Assembly: GCA_021775005.1 (NCBI GenBank)
Contig: JAJFIK010000087.1
Span: forward strand, 19,126-83,125
Reading direction: 5' to 3'
Length of the DNA stretch: 64,000 nt
From: Rhodospirillales bacterium
Lineage (GTDB): Bacteria > Pseudomonadota > Alphaproteobacteria > JAJFIK01
A model generated the notes under the pieces. The model worked only from the letters and a program-made list of their open reading frames with translations. It was not told the origin of the DNA and made no database searches. A program made the translations under genes and the position numbers. Shown in pieces: positions 38,156-48,526 of this stretch; the first letter of the stretch is position 1; every line of letters starts with the position of its first letter.

Positions 38156-40972
38156 TTAACCCGCCGCGTCGAACAGTGCTTCACGCAGGTTCTTGTGGGG
38201 CCCGCGCTTGAGCTTCAAGCCAAAGCGGTCCCGCACGTAAAAGACATCCACAGCCGCTTCGCCGAAGGTCGAGATATGCGCCGATCCGATTGACAGGCGC
38301 AGATCCGCAAAGGCTTGCGCCACATCATGCAAAAGGCCCGCCCGGTCGCGACCATTGACCTCAATCACCGTATAGGTTTCAGACGCGTCAAAAACGATAG
38401 AGACAGTGGCCTCCACATCGAACACGCGTTCACGTTTTTTGAGCTTTGTCCGGGGAACCTTTGCCGCCAATTCATCAAAGGCCGCGCTCTTCACATGGGT
38501 TTTCAGACGCCCCAGCGAGCCCTTGTCATCAATGGGCAAACCGTCCAGCCCTTGCACCACGAACACATCGAGGGCGAGGCCATCTTTTGTAGTGGAAATC
38601 TTCGACTCAAGAACATTGGCGCCGGCTGCAGCAAGCGCCCCGGTAAGCGCGGCAAAGAGCCCTGGGCGATCTTGCGCAATAATTGTTACTTCCGTGGCGC
38701 CGCGCTCGTTATCTGGTTCGGCGGCATAGGCAAAGCCCTGCCCGCCGCCTTCGCGCCGCTTGTCTGCCTCTCGCAACAGGTGCGCGTGCTGAACTTGGCT
38801 ACCGGCATCAGTTCCAAGCCAATAGCCATCGTCATGGCGCGCAATAATGTCTTCGCGGGCTTCTTCCTTCCAATGGCGGAGCGCGCGGTAAAGCGCGTCT
38901 TGCGCTTCCTTTATCCGCGTGGCGCGGCCTTCGCGCCCCGTGCCGCCCGGCAGCGCGAGCAGGGTTTCGTCATAAAGATTCTCAAGTAGTTGCGCTTTCC
39001 ACGCGTTCCATGTGCCCGGGCCCACCGCGCGGATGTCGCAAATGGTGAGCAGATACAAAAGCCGTAATCGCTCAGGGCTTTGTACAAAGCTCGCGAAATC
39101 TTTGATGGTTTTCGGGTCGGTGATGTCGCGCTTTTGCGCCACCATGCTCATGGTAAGGTGAAACCGCACGAGCCACGCGACAATGCCGGTTTCTGCTTTG
39201 GTGAGTCCAAAGCGCGGGCCCAGATCTTCGGCAATGCTAGCCCCTGCCTCGGAATGGTCTTCGGGGCGGCCCTTGGCAATATCATGACAGAGAACTGCCA
39301 AATAAAGCGGCGCACGATCTTCAATGTTGTCCATAACTTTGCTCGCGATGGGATACTCCCCATCAAGATCACCGCGTTCAATGGCGGCGAGTTCCGAAAC
39401 CGCGCGGATCAAATGCTCATCAACGGTGTAGTGATGATACATATTGAACTGCATGCGCGCGACGATGCGGCCAAAGTCTGGCACAAAGAGACCTAGCACC
39501 CCCGCCTCGTTCATGCGCCTGAGAATACGCTCAGGATCGCGCGGGGAGGTCAGCATTTCGATGAACAGGCGGTTCGCTTCCTCGTCGTCGCGCAAGGCGT
39601 CATTCACCAGATGAAGCGAGCGTGTCACAAGCCTGAGCGCGTTGGGATGCACCAGAAGTTTTTTCTGATCAGAGATGTGAAACAACCGCAAAATGTTCAC
39701 CGGGTCAGCAACTAAGACCTGATCGTCCTCAACATCCACGCGCCCGTGGGTAAGCGTGAACCCCGGCGCCCCAAGCCCGCGCGCCTGTAAGTTCTCCAGC
39801 AGCCGGGTGAGCGCAGGGGCACGTTTTTGTTGCCGCAACTCAAGCCCGGCGCAAATAATACGCGTGAGGTCACCTACATCCTTGGCAATGAGGAAATAGT
39901 TTTTCATAAACGCTTCAACGGCGGGGGCGTTTGGCAAGTCTTTGTAGCCCATGCGTGTCGCAAGTTCCGTTTGACGATCAAAGGTAAGGCGTTCTTCCGC
40001 GCGGCCCGCCGCAAAGTGCAGATGGCACCGCACGTCCCACAAAAACGCTTCGGCGCGCTTGAAGGCATTAAACTCTGTCGCTGTCAGTAGCTCTGTGTCC
40101 ACAAGATCAGCGGTGCTTTGGGTGCGATAGAGATATTTCGCAATCCAATAAAGCGTGTGCAGATCGCGCAAGCCGCCTTTGCCGTCTTTGAGGTTTGGCT
40201 CCACCAAATAGCGCGAGTTGCCCACGCGTTTATGGCGGCGATCGCGCTCTTCAAGCTTGGCGGAGACAAATTCCGCGCCGGTATTTTTTGCAATTTCATC
40301 CCAAAACCGCGTCTTTAGGGTGTCAACGATGGCGCGGTCGCCAGTGACATAGCGCGACTCCAAGAGCGAGGTGCGGATAGTGATGTCTTCGCGGCCAAGA
40401 CGAATGCATTCATCCAATGAGCGCGTGGCGTGGCCAACCTTGAGCCCCAGATCCCACAATATGTAGAGCATGTATTCGGCAATGCTCTCGATCCAGGCAT
40501 TGCGCTTGTAAGGCAGGATGATCAAAAGATCGATATCAGAGTATGGCGCGAGGGAGCCCCGGCCATATCCGCCCACCGCGGCAATGCCCATGACTTCGCC
40601 TTGGGTGGCGCTTTCGGGGTGGACGCCATAAGCGCGCGCAAAGCGATAAACCATATCGATAATGACGTCCCGCGCTGCCGACAGACCACGCGCCACACCG
40701 GTGCCGGGCGTCCCGGCGTCAAGGCGGCTTTTGGCCAGCATCAACGCGGCGTCTTCCGCATCTTTAAAAATACCCAGCGCCGCAGCCCGGCGCGCGGTGT
40801 CAGACAGTTTCTTGTCGCGCCCGACGGCATCAAGGCGATCGCCCAGTGTTTTGGGGTCAAGGGCGGCTTCACTTTCGGCGTCGAGGTAACGCGCGGCCTC
40901 CTTCGACGTCCGCCCCAAATCATGAAGCGGCCTCTCGTCAGCGTGCGCCAGAGGTTCAGCCGGTGTGGTCAT
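38156..40972 (-). CDS. glnD: [Protein-PII] uridylyltransferase/uridylyl-removing enzyme GlnD
   Basis: GlnD senses glutamine and uridylylates or deuridylylates PII proteins. The 938-aa protein has the nucleotidyltransferase motif GGYGRGSLAPYSDIDLLI, the PII-UTase linker, an HD hydrolase domain with VLCHDIAKGRPEDHSEAG, and two C-terminal ACT domains (TIIAQDRPGLFAALTGALAA and EVNGRDRAGLLHDVAQAFADL). It starts 3 bases after the mutS stop and is part of the mutS-glnD-murJ-trpS run. Confidence 0.97.
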   Translation of the reverse strand: MTTPAEPLAHADERPLHDLGRTSKEAARYLDAESEAALDPKTLGDRLDAVGRDKKLSDTARRAAALGIFKDAEDAALMLAKSRLDAGTPGTGVARGLSAARDVIIDMVYRFARAYGVHPESATQGEVMGIAAVGGYGRGSLAPYSDIDLLIILPYKRNAWIESIAEYMLYILWDLGLKVGHATRSLDECIRLGREDITIRTSLLESRYVTGDRAIVDTLKTRFWDEIAKNTGAEFVSAKLEERDRRHKRVGNSRYLVEPNLKDGKGGLRDLHTLYWIAKYLYRTQSTADLVDTELLTATEFNAFKRAEAFLWDVRCHLHFAAGRAEERLTFDRQTELATRMGYKDLPNAPAVEAFMKNYFLIAKDVGDLTRIICAGLELRQQKRAPALTRLLENLQARGLGAPGFTLTHGRVDVEDDQVLVADPVNILRLFHISDQKKLLVHPNALRLVTRSLHLVNDALRDDEEANRLFIEMLTSPRDPERILRRMNEAGVLGLFVPDFGRIVARMQFNMYHHYTVDEHLIRAVSELAAIERGDLDGEYPIASKVMDNIEDRAPLYLAVLCHDIAKGRPEDHSEAGASIAEDLGPRFGLTKAETGIVAWLVRFHLTMSMVAQKRDITDPKTIKDFASFVQSPERLRLLYLLTICDIRAVGPGTWNAWKAQLLENLYDETLLALPGGTGREGRATRIKEAQDALYRALRHWKEEAREDIIARHDDGYWLGTDAGSQVQHAHLLREADKRREGGGQGFAYAAEPDNERGATEVTIIAQDRPGLFAALTGALAAAGANVLESKISTTKDGLALDVFVVQGLDGLPIDDKGSLGRLKTHVKSAAFDELAAKVPRTKLKKRERVFDVEATVSIVFDASETYTVIEVNGRDRAGLLHDVAQAFADLRLSIGSAHISTFGEAAVDVFYVRDRFGLKLKRGPHKNLREALFDAAG

Positions 40973-40975
40973 GCC

Positions 40976-43690
40976 CTAATGGTGGGGCTTGGGAGGCCCC
41001 GCCGCAAGCTTCAGCTCGTAAAGAAGGGTAAGAGCCTCCTTCGGCGTTAACTCATCGGGGTTAATGGCTTTGAGCCGCTCCTCAACCTCAGAGGGCGCGG
41101 GCTCCGCAAACTGCGTTGGCGTTGGCGTTGGGGGCGCGGCGGAGAACAGCGGCAGATCATCGACGATGGTGCGCGCGCCGCCGCCGCCCTGGCTTTCTTC
41201 AAGTTTGGCCAGCACGTCATGGGCCCGCGCCACCACCGATCCCGGCAGCCCGGCCAATTTCGCCACCTGGATGCCGTAAGACCGATCTGCTGCGCCGGGC
41301 ACCACTTCATGGAGGAAGATCACGTCGCCCTTCCATTCCTTCACCTTCATTGTGGCGCAGGCGAGGTGCTCAAGCTTTTCGGTGAGCGCGGTGAGTTCAT
41401 GATAATGAGTGGCGAAAAGCCCGCGACACTTATTGCCTTCATGCAAATGCTCGAGCGTGGCCCAGGCGATAGAGAGCCCATCGAAGGTGGCGGTGCCGCG
41501 CCCAATTTCGTCAAGCACCACAAGGGAGCGCGCGGTTGCCTGATTAAGGATCGCCGCGGTTTCCACCATCTCCACCATAAAGGTGGAACGCCCGCGGGCG
41601 AGATCGTCCGCCGCGCCCACGCGCGAAAAGATCCGATCCACCGCACCAATATGGGCGTGGGCAGCGGGCACATAGGCCCCCATCTGCGCTAAGATTGCAA
41701 TCAGCGCGTTCTGCCGCAGATAGGTGGATTTGCCCGCCATGTTGGGCCCGGTGATAAGCCAGAGCGACCCCGCCGCGCCGCCGACACTTAAATCAGTGTC
41801 ATTGGCGACGAAGTTTTCGCCGCGCGTCATCAACGCTGCTTCCACTACCGGGTGGCGACCCTCTTTGATCTCAAAAGCAAGGGAGGCATCAACAACGGGC
41901 CGTGTGTAATTGCGCGTGGCAGCAAGCTCCGCCAGCGCAGCAGCCACATCAAGGGCTGCCAAAGCTTCAGCCGTATTTGTAATGTGCTCCCGATGACTGA
42001 GCACCACATCTGCCAGTTCTGCAAAGGCATCGAGCTCCAGTGCCACGGCGCGGCCGGCGGCGGCAGCGATTTTGCTTTCAAGCTCGGAAAGCTCCGTGGT
42101 TGTGAAGCGCATGGCATTGGCCATGGTTTGGCGGTGAATAAAGTCCGCTTCAAACTGCTCAAGCAAAACCTTGCCATGGGCGGCGGGCACCTCAACGAAA
42201 TAGCCCAGCACATTGTTGTGCTTGATCTTGAGCGCTTTGACTTGGGTCTTAGCAGCATAGGATTTTTGCAAGCCCGCAATCACTTTGCGGCTTTCGTCTC
42301 GCAAGGCGCGCACCTCGTCAAGGGCGGGCACTGCACCGGCGCGCACAAAGCCGCCATCTCGGGCCAGGAGCGGTAACTCTTCCGCCAGGTGATGGCTAAG
42401 GGGCGCGATGACGTCATCTGCCCAGGTGCCGAAACTTGTGAGGGCTATTTCAATTTCTGATGGACGCGCTGACGATTGATGCAGGTCAGAAATTGCTTTG
42501 GCGGCAAGAAGCCCATAGCGAATGACGCTGAGATCACGCGGACCCCCGCGCCCCAACGCAAGGCGCGATAAAGCCCGCGCCAAATCCGGGCAGCGCTTGA
42601 GATGTTCGCGCGTGTCTTCGCGCAATCGATTAGCGCTGACATAAAACGCCACCCCATCAAGACGCGCGGCAATGGCACCGGGATCGGCTAACGGTGCGCC
42701 CAAACGGCGGCCAAGCTCGCGCGCGCCTGCGGCAGTGACCGTGCGATCTATGACCCACAAAAGGCTCCCCTCTCGGTTTCCCGAAAGCGTACGGTTGAGT
42801 TCCAAATTGGTGCGGGTGGCTGCATCAATGAGCAGCGAGGCCGTTTCCACCTCGCGCACCAAGCGGCGGAGGGCGGGCATGCGGCCTACCTGAGTAAGCT
42901 CCAAATAATCCACCAGCGCGCCGCTCGCGGCCACTTCGGCGCGGGTAAAATCCCCCAAACCCTCAAGCGTCTTAACGCCGAAGAGCGCCATAAGACGCGC
43001 CGCGCCGGCATCTGAGGAAAATTTGGTGCCGGGTTGCACGGTAACGCGGGGGCCTAAGTCTTGCCAAAGCGGCAGAAACTCATTGCTCTCAAACAACGTC
43101 TGCGAAACCAGAAGTTCAGTAGCATCAAGACGCGCAAGTTCTGCGCTTAGATCAAGCGCATCGATGGTGCGAACGCGAAACTCCCCCGTTGACATGTCGG
43201 CCCAGGCAAGCGCCATGGCGTCAGCGTCCCCGCGCACCCGCGCAAGGCAAGCAAGATAATTCGCTGCCCGCGCATCAAGCAATGCGTCTTCGGTAAGCGT
43301 GCCCGCTGTGACCAGCCGCGTGACCCCGCGTTTGACGACCGACTTGCCCGCGCGCTTTTTCGCTTCAGCCGGATCTTCCAATTGCTCACACACCGCCACT
43401 TTGTGGCCAGCGCGAATGAGGCTTTGTAAATAGCGCTCATGGCTGTGCGCCGGCACGCCGCACATGGGGATGTCTTCGCCACCATGTTTGCCGCGTTTGG
43501 TCAAGGCGATCTGGAGCGTATCCGCCGCCTTCACCGCGTCATCGAAGAACAACTCGTAGAAATCGCCCATGCGATAAAACAAAAGATAGTCCGGATGAGC
43601 CGCTTTGATCTCAAGGAACTGCACCATCATGGGTGTCACTTTTGATGGGTCTTGGCCCGCAGGAATGGGCTTTAGGGCCTCTTTAGTCAT
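40976..43690 (-). CDS. mutS: DNA mismatch repair protein MutS
   Basis: MutS recognises mispairs and starts mismatch repair. From ATG 43690 the protein is 904 aa (an in-frame TTG 7 codons earlier is less likely). The mismatch-binding motif is in [17 protein letters not shown] (Phe-x-Glu), the Walker A is [14 protein letters not shown], and [11 protein letters not shown] and [12 protein letters not shown] are further ATPase motifs. It is divergent from maeB across a 123-base gap. Confidence 0.97.
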   Translation of the reverse strand: MTKEALKPIPAGQDPSKVTPMMVQFLEIKAAHPDYLLFYRMGDFYELFFDDAVKAADTLQIALTKRGKHGGEDIPMCGVPAHSHERYLQSLIRAGHKVAVCEQLEDPAEAKKRAGKSVVKRGVTRLVTAGTLTEDALLDARAANYLACLARVRGDADAMALAWADMSTGEFRVRTIDALDLSAELARLDATELLVSQTLFESNEFLPLWQDLGPRVTVQPGTKFSSDAGAARLMALFGVKTLEGLGDFTRAEVAASGALVDYLELTQVGRMPALRRLVREVETASLLIDAATRTNLELNRTLSGNREGSLLWVIDRTVTAAGARELGRRLGAPLADPGAIAARLDGVAFYVSANRLREDTREHLKRCPDLARALSRLALGRGGPRDLSVIRYGLLAAKAISDLHQSSARPSEIEIALTSFGTWADDVIAPLSHHLAEELPLLARDGGFVRAGAVPALDEVRALRDESRKVIAGLQKSYAAKTQVKALKIKHNNVLGYFVEVPAAHGKVLLEQFEADFIHRQTMANAMRFTTTELSELESKIAAAAGRAVALELDAFAELADVVLSHREHITNTAEALAALDVAAALAELAATRNYTRPVVDASLAFEIKEGRHPVVEAALMTRGENFVANDTDLSVGGAAGSLWLITGPNMAGKSTYLRQNALIAILAQMGAYVPAAHAHIGAVDRIFSRVGAADDLARGRSTFMVEMVETAAILNQATARSLVVLDEIGRGTATFDGLSIAWATLEHLHEGNKCRGLFATHYHELTALTEKLEHLACATMKVKEWKGDVIFLHEVVPGAADRSYGIQVAKLAGLPGSVVARAHDVLAKLEESQGGGGARTIVDDLPLFSAAPPTPTPTQFAEPAPSEVEERLKAINPDELTPKEALTLLYELKLAAGPPKPHH

Positions 43691-43813
43691 GACAGTTTGT
43701 CGGTTCCGCAAGATGTGAAGGATCGGGCTTGAGACGGCTCAGCCCCAAGCCTATAGAAAGGGCGCGCGCACCCCAAGCGCGAGATTTGAGAATTTAACCG
43801 CGAAAGCGCCCTG

Positions 43814-46099
43814 ATGTCCGATGAACCCCTTTCCCGCGAAGATGCGGATGCCCTTGAGTTCCACCGTATGGACAAGCCCGGCAAGGTCGAGATTTCTGCC
43901 ACCAAGCCTATGGCCAGCCAGCGAGATTTGTCCCTCGCCTATTCCCCCGGCGTCGCCGCCCCGGTGCGTGAGATCGCCAAAAATCCCGACGCAGCCTTCG
44001 ATTACACGGCACGCGGAAATTTCGTTGCGGTAATCACCAACGGCACAGCGATCTTGGGGCTTGGCAATTTGGGCGCGCTGGCATCAAAGCCGGTGATGGA
44101 AGGCAAGGCAGTGCTGTTCAAGCGCTTCGCCGGGGTCGACGCCATTGACCTTGAACTCGACACCAAAGACGTGGACGAGTTCGTCAACGCGGTGAGGATT
44201 TTGGAGCCAAGCTTTGGCGGCATCAACCTGGAAGACATCAAAGCGCCGGAGAGCTTTTTGATCGAAAGCCGCCTGCGCGAGGTCATGAACATCCCCGTGT
44301 TCCATGACGATCAGCACGGCACCGCCATCATCACCGTTGCCGGTATCATCAATGCGCTGCATCTAACCAAGCGCGACATCAAAAAGACCAAAGTTGTTGT
44401 GAACGGTGCAGGGGCTGCGGGCATTGCCTGTCTTGAGCTTTTAAAAGCCATGGGGCTGCCCCATGACAACGCCATCTTGTGCGATTCCAAGGGCGTGATT
44501 TATCAAGGCCGCGAGCAGGGCATGAACCAATGGAAAGCAGCCCATGCGGCAGCCACCGAGGCGCGCACTCTTGAGGAGGCCGTGAAAGGTTCAGATGTGT
44601 TCCTGGGGCTATCGGTTGCCGGGGCCATGACCCCGGCCATGGTGAAATCTATGGCGCAGGAGCCGATCATTTTTGCCTGCGCAAATCCCGACCCTGAAAT
44701 CACCCCTGAAGAGGTAAAAGCGGTGCGCGCGGACGCCATCATCGCCACGGGCCGCTCGGACTACCCCAACCAGGTGAACAACGTTTTGGGCTTTCCCTAC
44801 ATTTTCCGCGGGGCCCTGGATGTGCGCGCCACAACCATCAACGAGGATATGAAAATCGCCGCGGCCAATGCCATTGCTGAGCTTGCCCGCGAAGATGTTC
44901 CCGACGAAGTGGCCCGCGCCTATGCCGGCAGTCGCCTCAAATATGGTCCAGATTACATTATCCCGGTGCCGTTTGATCCGCGCCTTATCACCCATGTGCC
45001 TCAAGCGGTGGCCAAAGCAGCGATGGCGTCAGGTGTGGCGAAGAAGCCCATTGATGATTTTCGCGCCTATCGCCATGAGCTTTCTGCGCGGCTTGATCCA
45101 AGTGCAAGTTTTCTCCAGCGCATTACCGATACCGTGCGCGCGAACCCGCGCCGCGTGGTCTTTGCCGAGGGCGAAGAAGAAAGTGTCATCCGCGCGGCGG
45201 TGCAGTTCCGCAATGAGGGCTTGGGTGATCCGGTACTCATTGGCCGCGAGGCGCAAATTCACGAGACCATGGCCCGCGTCGGCTTTGAACCAGAAGACAT
45301 GGGCATTGAGATTGTCAATGCGGCACTCTCCACCCACAATGAGCGGTACACGAACTATCTCTATGCCCGCATGAAACGCCAAGGGTTTTTGTTTCGCGAT
45401 TGCCAGCGCCTTGTGAATCAGGACCGCAACGTGTTTGGCGCCTGCATGGTGGCGTTCGGTCATGGTGAGGCCATGGTCACGGGCGTCACGCGGCACTTTG
45501 CCATTGCGCTGCGCAACACCATGTGGGCCATTGACCCCATCCCCGGCCAGCGTGCCGTGGGGATCGTGCCGATGCTCACCCGTGGCAAGACGCTTTTCAT
45601 CGCCGATGTCTCTGTCACCGAGTTTCCCGATGGCGACGAGCTCGCTGACATTGCGCGCGAGGCCGCAACTTTTGTGCGCCGCATGGGGATTGAACCACGC
45701 GTGGCGTTTATGGCGGTGTCAAATTTCGGCCAGCCGGTGACGGAGCGTTCTGACAAAATCCGCGATGCGGTGGCCAAACTCGACCAAATCGGCGTGGACT
45801 TTGAATATGACGGCGAGATGTTGCCCTCGGTGGCGCTCAACCCCGACAGAGACGGGCTCTATCCCTTCATGCGCCTTTCGGCCCCCGCCAATGTGCTGGT
45901 GATGCCGGCGCTGCATTCCGCGGCCATTTCGTCATCGCTCATGAACGAGGTCGGCCGTGCCACGGTGCTCGGCCCCATCCTGGTGGGGTTGGAGCATTCC
46001 ATTCAGATTTGCCAGCTCGGGGCCAGCGTCACGGATATTGTGAACATGGCAGCGTTCGCGGCCTATGAAGTGCCAGAGCAAACGCGGCTGGCGATTTAG
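43814..46099 (+). CDS. maeB: NADP-dependent malic enzyme with C-terminal phosphotransacetylase-like domain
   Basis: The enzyme decarboxylates malate to pyruvate. The 761-aa protein combines an N-terminal malic-enzyme domain ([45 protein letters not shown]) with a C-terminal PTA-like domain (about 430-761) that is regulatory in this class. Its divergent position from mutS is typical of Hyphomicrobiales. The final 4 bases overlap the convergent acyltransferase gene. Confidence 0.96.
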   Translation: MSDEPLSREDADALEFHRMDKPGKVEISATKPMASQRDLSLAYSPGVAAPVREIAKNPDAAFDYTARGNFVAVITNGTAILGLGNLGALASKPVMEGKAVLFKRFAGVDAIDLELDTKDVDEFVNAVRILEPSFGGINLEDIKAPESFLIESRLREVMNIPVFHDDQHGTAIITVAGIINALHLTKRDIKKTKVVVNGAGAAGIACLELLKAMGLPHDNAILCDSKGVIYQGREQGMNQWKAAHAAATEARTLEEAVKGSDVFLGLSVAGAMTPAMVKSMAQEPIIFACANPDPEITPEEVKAVRADAIIATGRSDYPNQVNNVLGFPYIFRGALDVRATTINEDMKIAAANAIAELAREDVPDEVARAYAGSRLKYGPDYIIPVPFDPRLITHVPQAVAKAAMASGVAKKPIDDFRAYRHELSARLDPSASFLQRITDTVRANPRRVVFAEGEEESVIRAAVQFRNEGLGDPVLIGREAQIHETMARVGFEPEDMGIEIVNAALSTHNERYTNYLYARMKRQGFLFRDCQRLVNQDRNVFGACMVAFGHGEAMVTGVTRHFAIALRNTMWAIDPIPGQRAVGIVPMLTRGKTLFIADVSVTEFPDGDELADIAREAATFVRRMGIEPRVAFMAVSNFGQPVTERSDKIRDAVAKLDQIGVDFEYDGEMLPSVALNPDRDGLYPFMRLSAPANVLVMPALHSAAISSSLMNEVGRATVLGPILVGLEHSIQICQLGASVTDIVNMAAFAAYEVPEQTRLAI

Positions 46100-46950
46100 G
46101 TACGCCACTTGCCCACGCCGAGGCGGTTTTTATAGCGCGGGGACATTTGCGCCCGCGGCAGAGCAATGAGCATATCAGTGGTGCGAAACTGCCGATCAAC
46201 AAAGGCGCCATCTGAGAACCAACACCCCACCCGCACATAGCCCTTCACTAGCGGCGGCAAAGCGCGAAACGCGGTCTTGGCATCATAAGCATCAGGGGCG
46301 AGCAGGTTTGTTTCTGCGCGCATGTGGGCGTGAGGCCTTACGCGCCAATCTTCTGGCGCTAGCGCATGGTGATGCAGCACGCTGAGTTGGGGGCGCAAAA
46401 TTTTGGGATCAACCCCCGGCAGCGAGACGCAGCCAAACAGCACCTCAGCCCCGTGGCGATCTGCGTAGGCAAGGATACCGCGCCATAAGAGCTCAATGGT
46501 TGGGCGATTGCGATAGCCCGGGTGAACGCAAGAGCGGCCAAGCTCCAAAAATGGCCCTTCGTCGCGCTTGCGTTCCAACAACGGGGCGATGTCAAATTCA
46601 TTGGCGGAGTAGAACCCGCCGGTGCGCTCCGCCACATTTTGCATAAGCAAGCGATAGGTGCCGACCACCTGGGAGGCCTCGCCATTTTCCCCGTGATCCA
46701 CAACGATCAAATGATCGCAAACTTCATCAAAGCGGTCTTTGTCGATGCGCGCGCCGCCCACCGACTGGACCGAGCGCGCACCCATTTCCTCAAAGAACAC
46801 TTCAAAGCGTAAGCGCTGGGCAGCCTCGATATCGCCTGAGCTGGTGGCCATCCGCACATCCATCGTGCCCGCCCGCGCGATGACCTCGCCCGCGTCCGCG
46901 TCCGCGCGCAATTCAGGTGCGTTGATGGAAATACCCATGGCCGATCCCAT
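46096..46950 (-). CDS. olsB: OlsB-like L-ornithine N-alpha-acyltransferase (GNAT fold)
   Basis: A 284-aa protein of the OlsB hemolysin-like acyltransferase family, which transfers a 3-hydroxyacyl group to ornithine in the first step of ornithine-lipid synthesis. Visible family segments are QRLRFEVFFEEMGA, DHLIVVDHG, VGTYRLLMQNVAERTGGFYSANEFDI, LELGRSCVHPGYRNRPTIELLWRGI and VLFGCVSLPGVDP. The start may be 46950 or the Met four codons later. No olsA lies beside it; a PlsC-family gene at 23890 might serve. It is convergent with maeB. Confidence 0.86.
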   Translation of the reverse strand: MGSAMGISINAPELRADADAGEVIARAGTMDVRMATSSGDIEAAQRLRFEVFFEEMGARSVQSVGGARIDKDRFDEVCDHLIVVDHGENGEASQVVGTYRLLMQNVAERTGGFYSANEFDIAPLLERKRDEGPFLELGRSCVHPGYRNRPTIELLWRGILAYADRHGAEVLFGCVSLPGVDPKILRPQLSVLHHHALAPEDWRVRPHAHMRAETNLLAPDAYDAKTAFRALPPLVKGYVRVGCWFSDGAFVDRQFRTTDMLIALPRAQMSPRYKNRLGVGKWRT

Positions 46951-47006
46951 ATTTTCCCGGTTCCAGCAAAGCCTAGCCGATCAAGGTGCCACACGGGGGC
47001 AAGAAA

Positions 47007-48518
47007 TCACCCGGCGGCGTCTTTGCTCTCAGTTGTGATTTCCGCTGGAATTGCGCCGCGATTGCCAAGCCAAAACAGTACCAAAACCCCCGGAATCGCA
47101 ACAACAATCGAGAGAATGAAAAACACCGTCCAACCAAATTCCTCGGCCACAAAGCCCGTTGGTGCAACCAGGAATGTGCGCGGCACCGCCGATAACGCGG
47201 TCAGCAGGGCAAATTGTGTCGCCGTGAACTGACGGTCGCGGCACAGCGCGGAAAGCAATGCGATGTAGATCGTCGTACCAATGCCGCCGGTGACATGCTC
47301 CACGAGCACAGCGCCATATAGGGCCTGTAAATTCTCGCCTATGATCGAGAGCGTTAGATACCCAAAGTTCGAAAGTACCTGGACAACGGTCGCCACCCAC
47401 AGGGCCACCAATAATCCCAGCCACCTGAGCACAAATGCGCCCATGAAGCCGCCCACAATTGTGGCGATGATGCCCCAGCCCACGACAATGCCAATGGTGG
47501 TGTCTTCAAACCCAAGCCGCTGCGCGAATGGCGTAAAGAGCGAGCCCGCAAAGGCATCCCCCAGTTTGAAAAGAATCACAAGAAACAACAACCCAACCCA
47601 TAGAGGATGCGTGCGCGTGAAGCTTTCAAACGGAAGAACGAATACCTTGCGCAACGGACTCTCACCGCCGCTGCGGCGACGCAATGCAATCCCCGCGACA
47701 ATGGCCAGAACAACCAGACTTCCAAGCACTGATACGTTGAAATAGCGAACATAGTCCGAGGGCAAATTGGCCCGCACGAAAAACAGCGCCGCGATCAAAA
47801 CACCCAGCGCCGCCACAAAGAAAATGAGCGGCCCACCAGAAAGCGTCGCCGCGCCGTCATCAGCTTCCGGTTCGGGCATCAGCAAGGCGCCAAGGAGGCC
47901 GACGCCCATCAATGCTGCTGCGCCAAGATAAATCGTGCCGTAAGAATCGTTGATCGACCACCCTGCGTTGCTCAACCCCCCAGCGATAAAAAGCGCGCCG
48001 CTGGTGGTTATAAGCATGGCCACGCGATAGGCCGCGACGTAATTAGCAACACCAGCAGCTTGCTGGCGATCATCAAGGGCTTCCACACGCAGTGTATCCA
48101 CAAGGATATCTTGAGTCGCCGAAAGGAAGGTCACTGACAATGCAATGATCGCGAGCACCATTGGCATGGCAAGAGGGTCCATGCGCGACAACACTAAAAG
48201 CATGAGCGCGAGCAGCACCTGACTTGCCACAAGCCAGCCCCTGCGGCGACCCAAAAGGCGTGTGAGAAACGGTAGGCGCACCGCATCAATAAGCGGTGCC
48301 CAAACAAACTTCAGTGAGTAAGGAAGCCCCACGAGGGCAAAAAGTCCGATGGTCCCCAAGTCAACGCCAGCCCGGTTCATCCACGCTTGCAGCGTGGAAA
48401 GGGTCAGCATCAAGGGCAATCCAGAGGAAAACCCCAGCAAGGCAACATACAAAACTTTGGGCTCTAAGTAGACGCCTGCGGCGCTGCGCCAAGAGGGGTT
48501 TTGCGAAGGGGAAGCCAT
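47007..48518 (-). CDS. ampG: AmpG-like muropeptide MFS transporter
   Basis: A 503-aa major-facilitator protein with about 12 to 14 membrane helices. The AmpG features are YLEPKVLYVALLGFSSGLPLMLTLSTLQAWM at the start, GLPYSLKFVWAPLID and SATQDILVDTLRVEAL. AmpG imports anhydromuropeptides for cell-wall recycling. It lies 8 bases downstream of the hybrid kinase gene stop in the same orientation, with the olsB-like gene following. Confidence 0.88.
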   Translation of the reverse strand: MASPSQNPSWRSAAGVYLEPKVLYVALLGFSSGLPLMLTLSTLQAWMNRAGVDLGTIGLFALVGLPYSLKFVWAPLIDAVRLPFLTRLLGRRRGWLVASQVLLALMLLVLSRMDPLAMPMVLAIIALSVTFLSATQDILVDTLRVEALDDRQQAAGVANYVAAYRVAMLITTSGALFIAGGLSNAGWSINDSYGTIYLGAAALMGVGLLGALLMPEPEADDGAATLSGGPLIFFVAALGVLIAALFFVRANLPSDYVRYFNVSVLGSLVVLAIVAGIALRRRSGGESPLRKVFVLPFESFTRTHPLWVGLLFLVILFKLGDAFAGSLFTPFAQRLGFEDTTIGIVVGWGIIATIVGGFMGAFVLRWLGLLVALWVATVVQVLSNFGYLTLSIIGENLQALYGAVLVEHVTGGIGTTIYIALLSALCRDRQFTATQFALLTALSAVPRTFLVAPTGFVAEEFGWTVFFILSIVVAIPGVLVLFWLGNRGAIPAEITTESKDAAG

Positions 48519-48526
48519 AACCGCCT

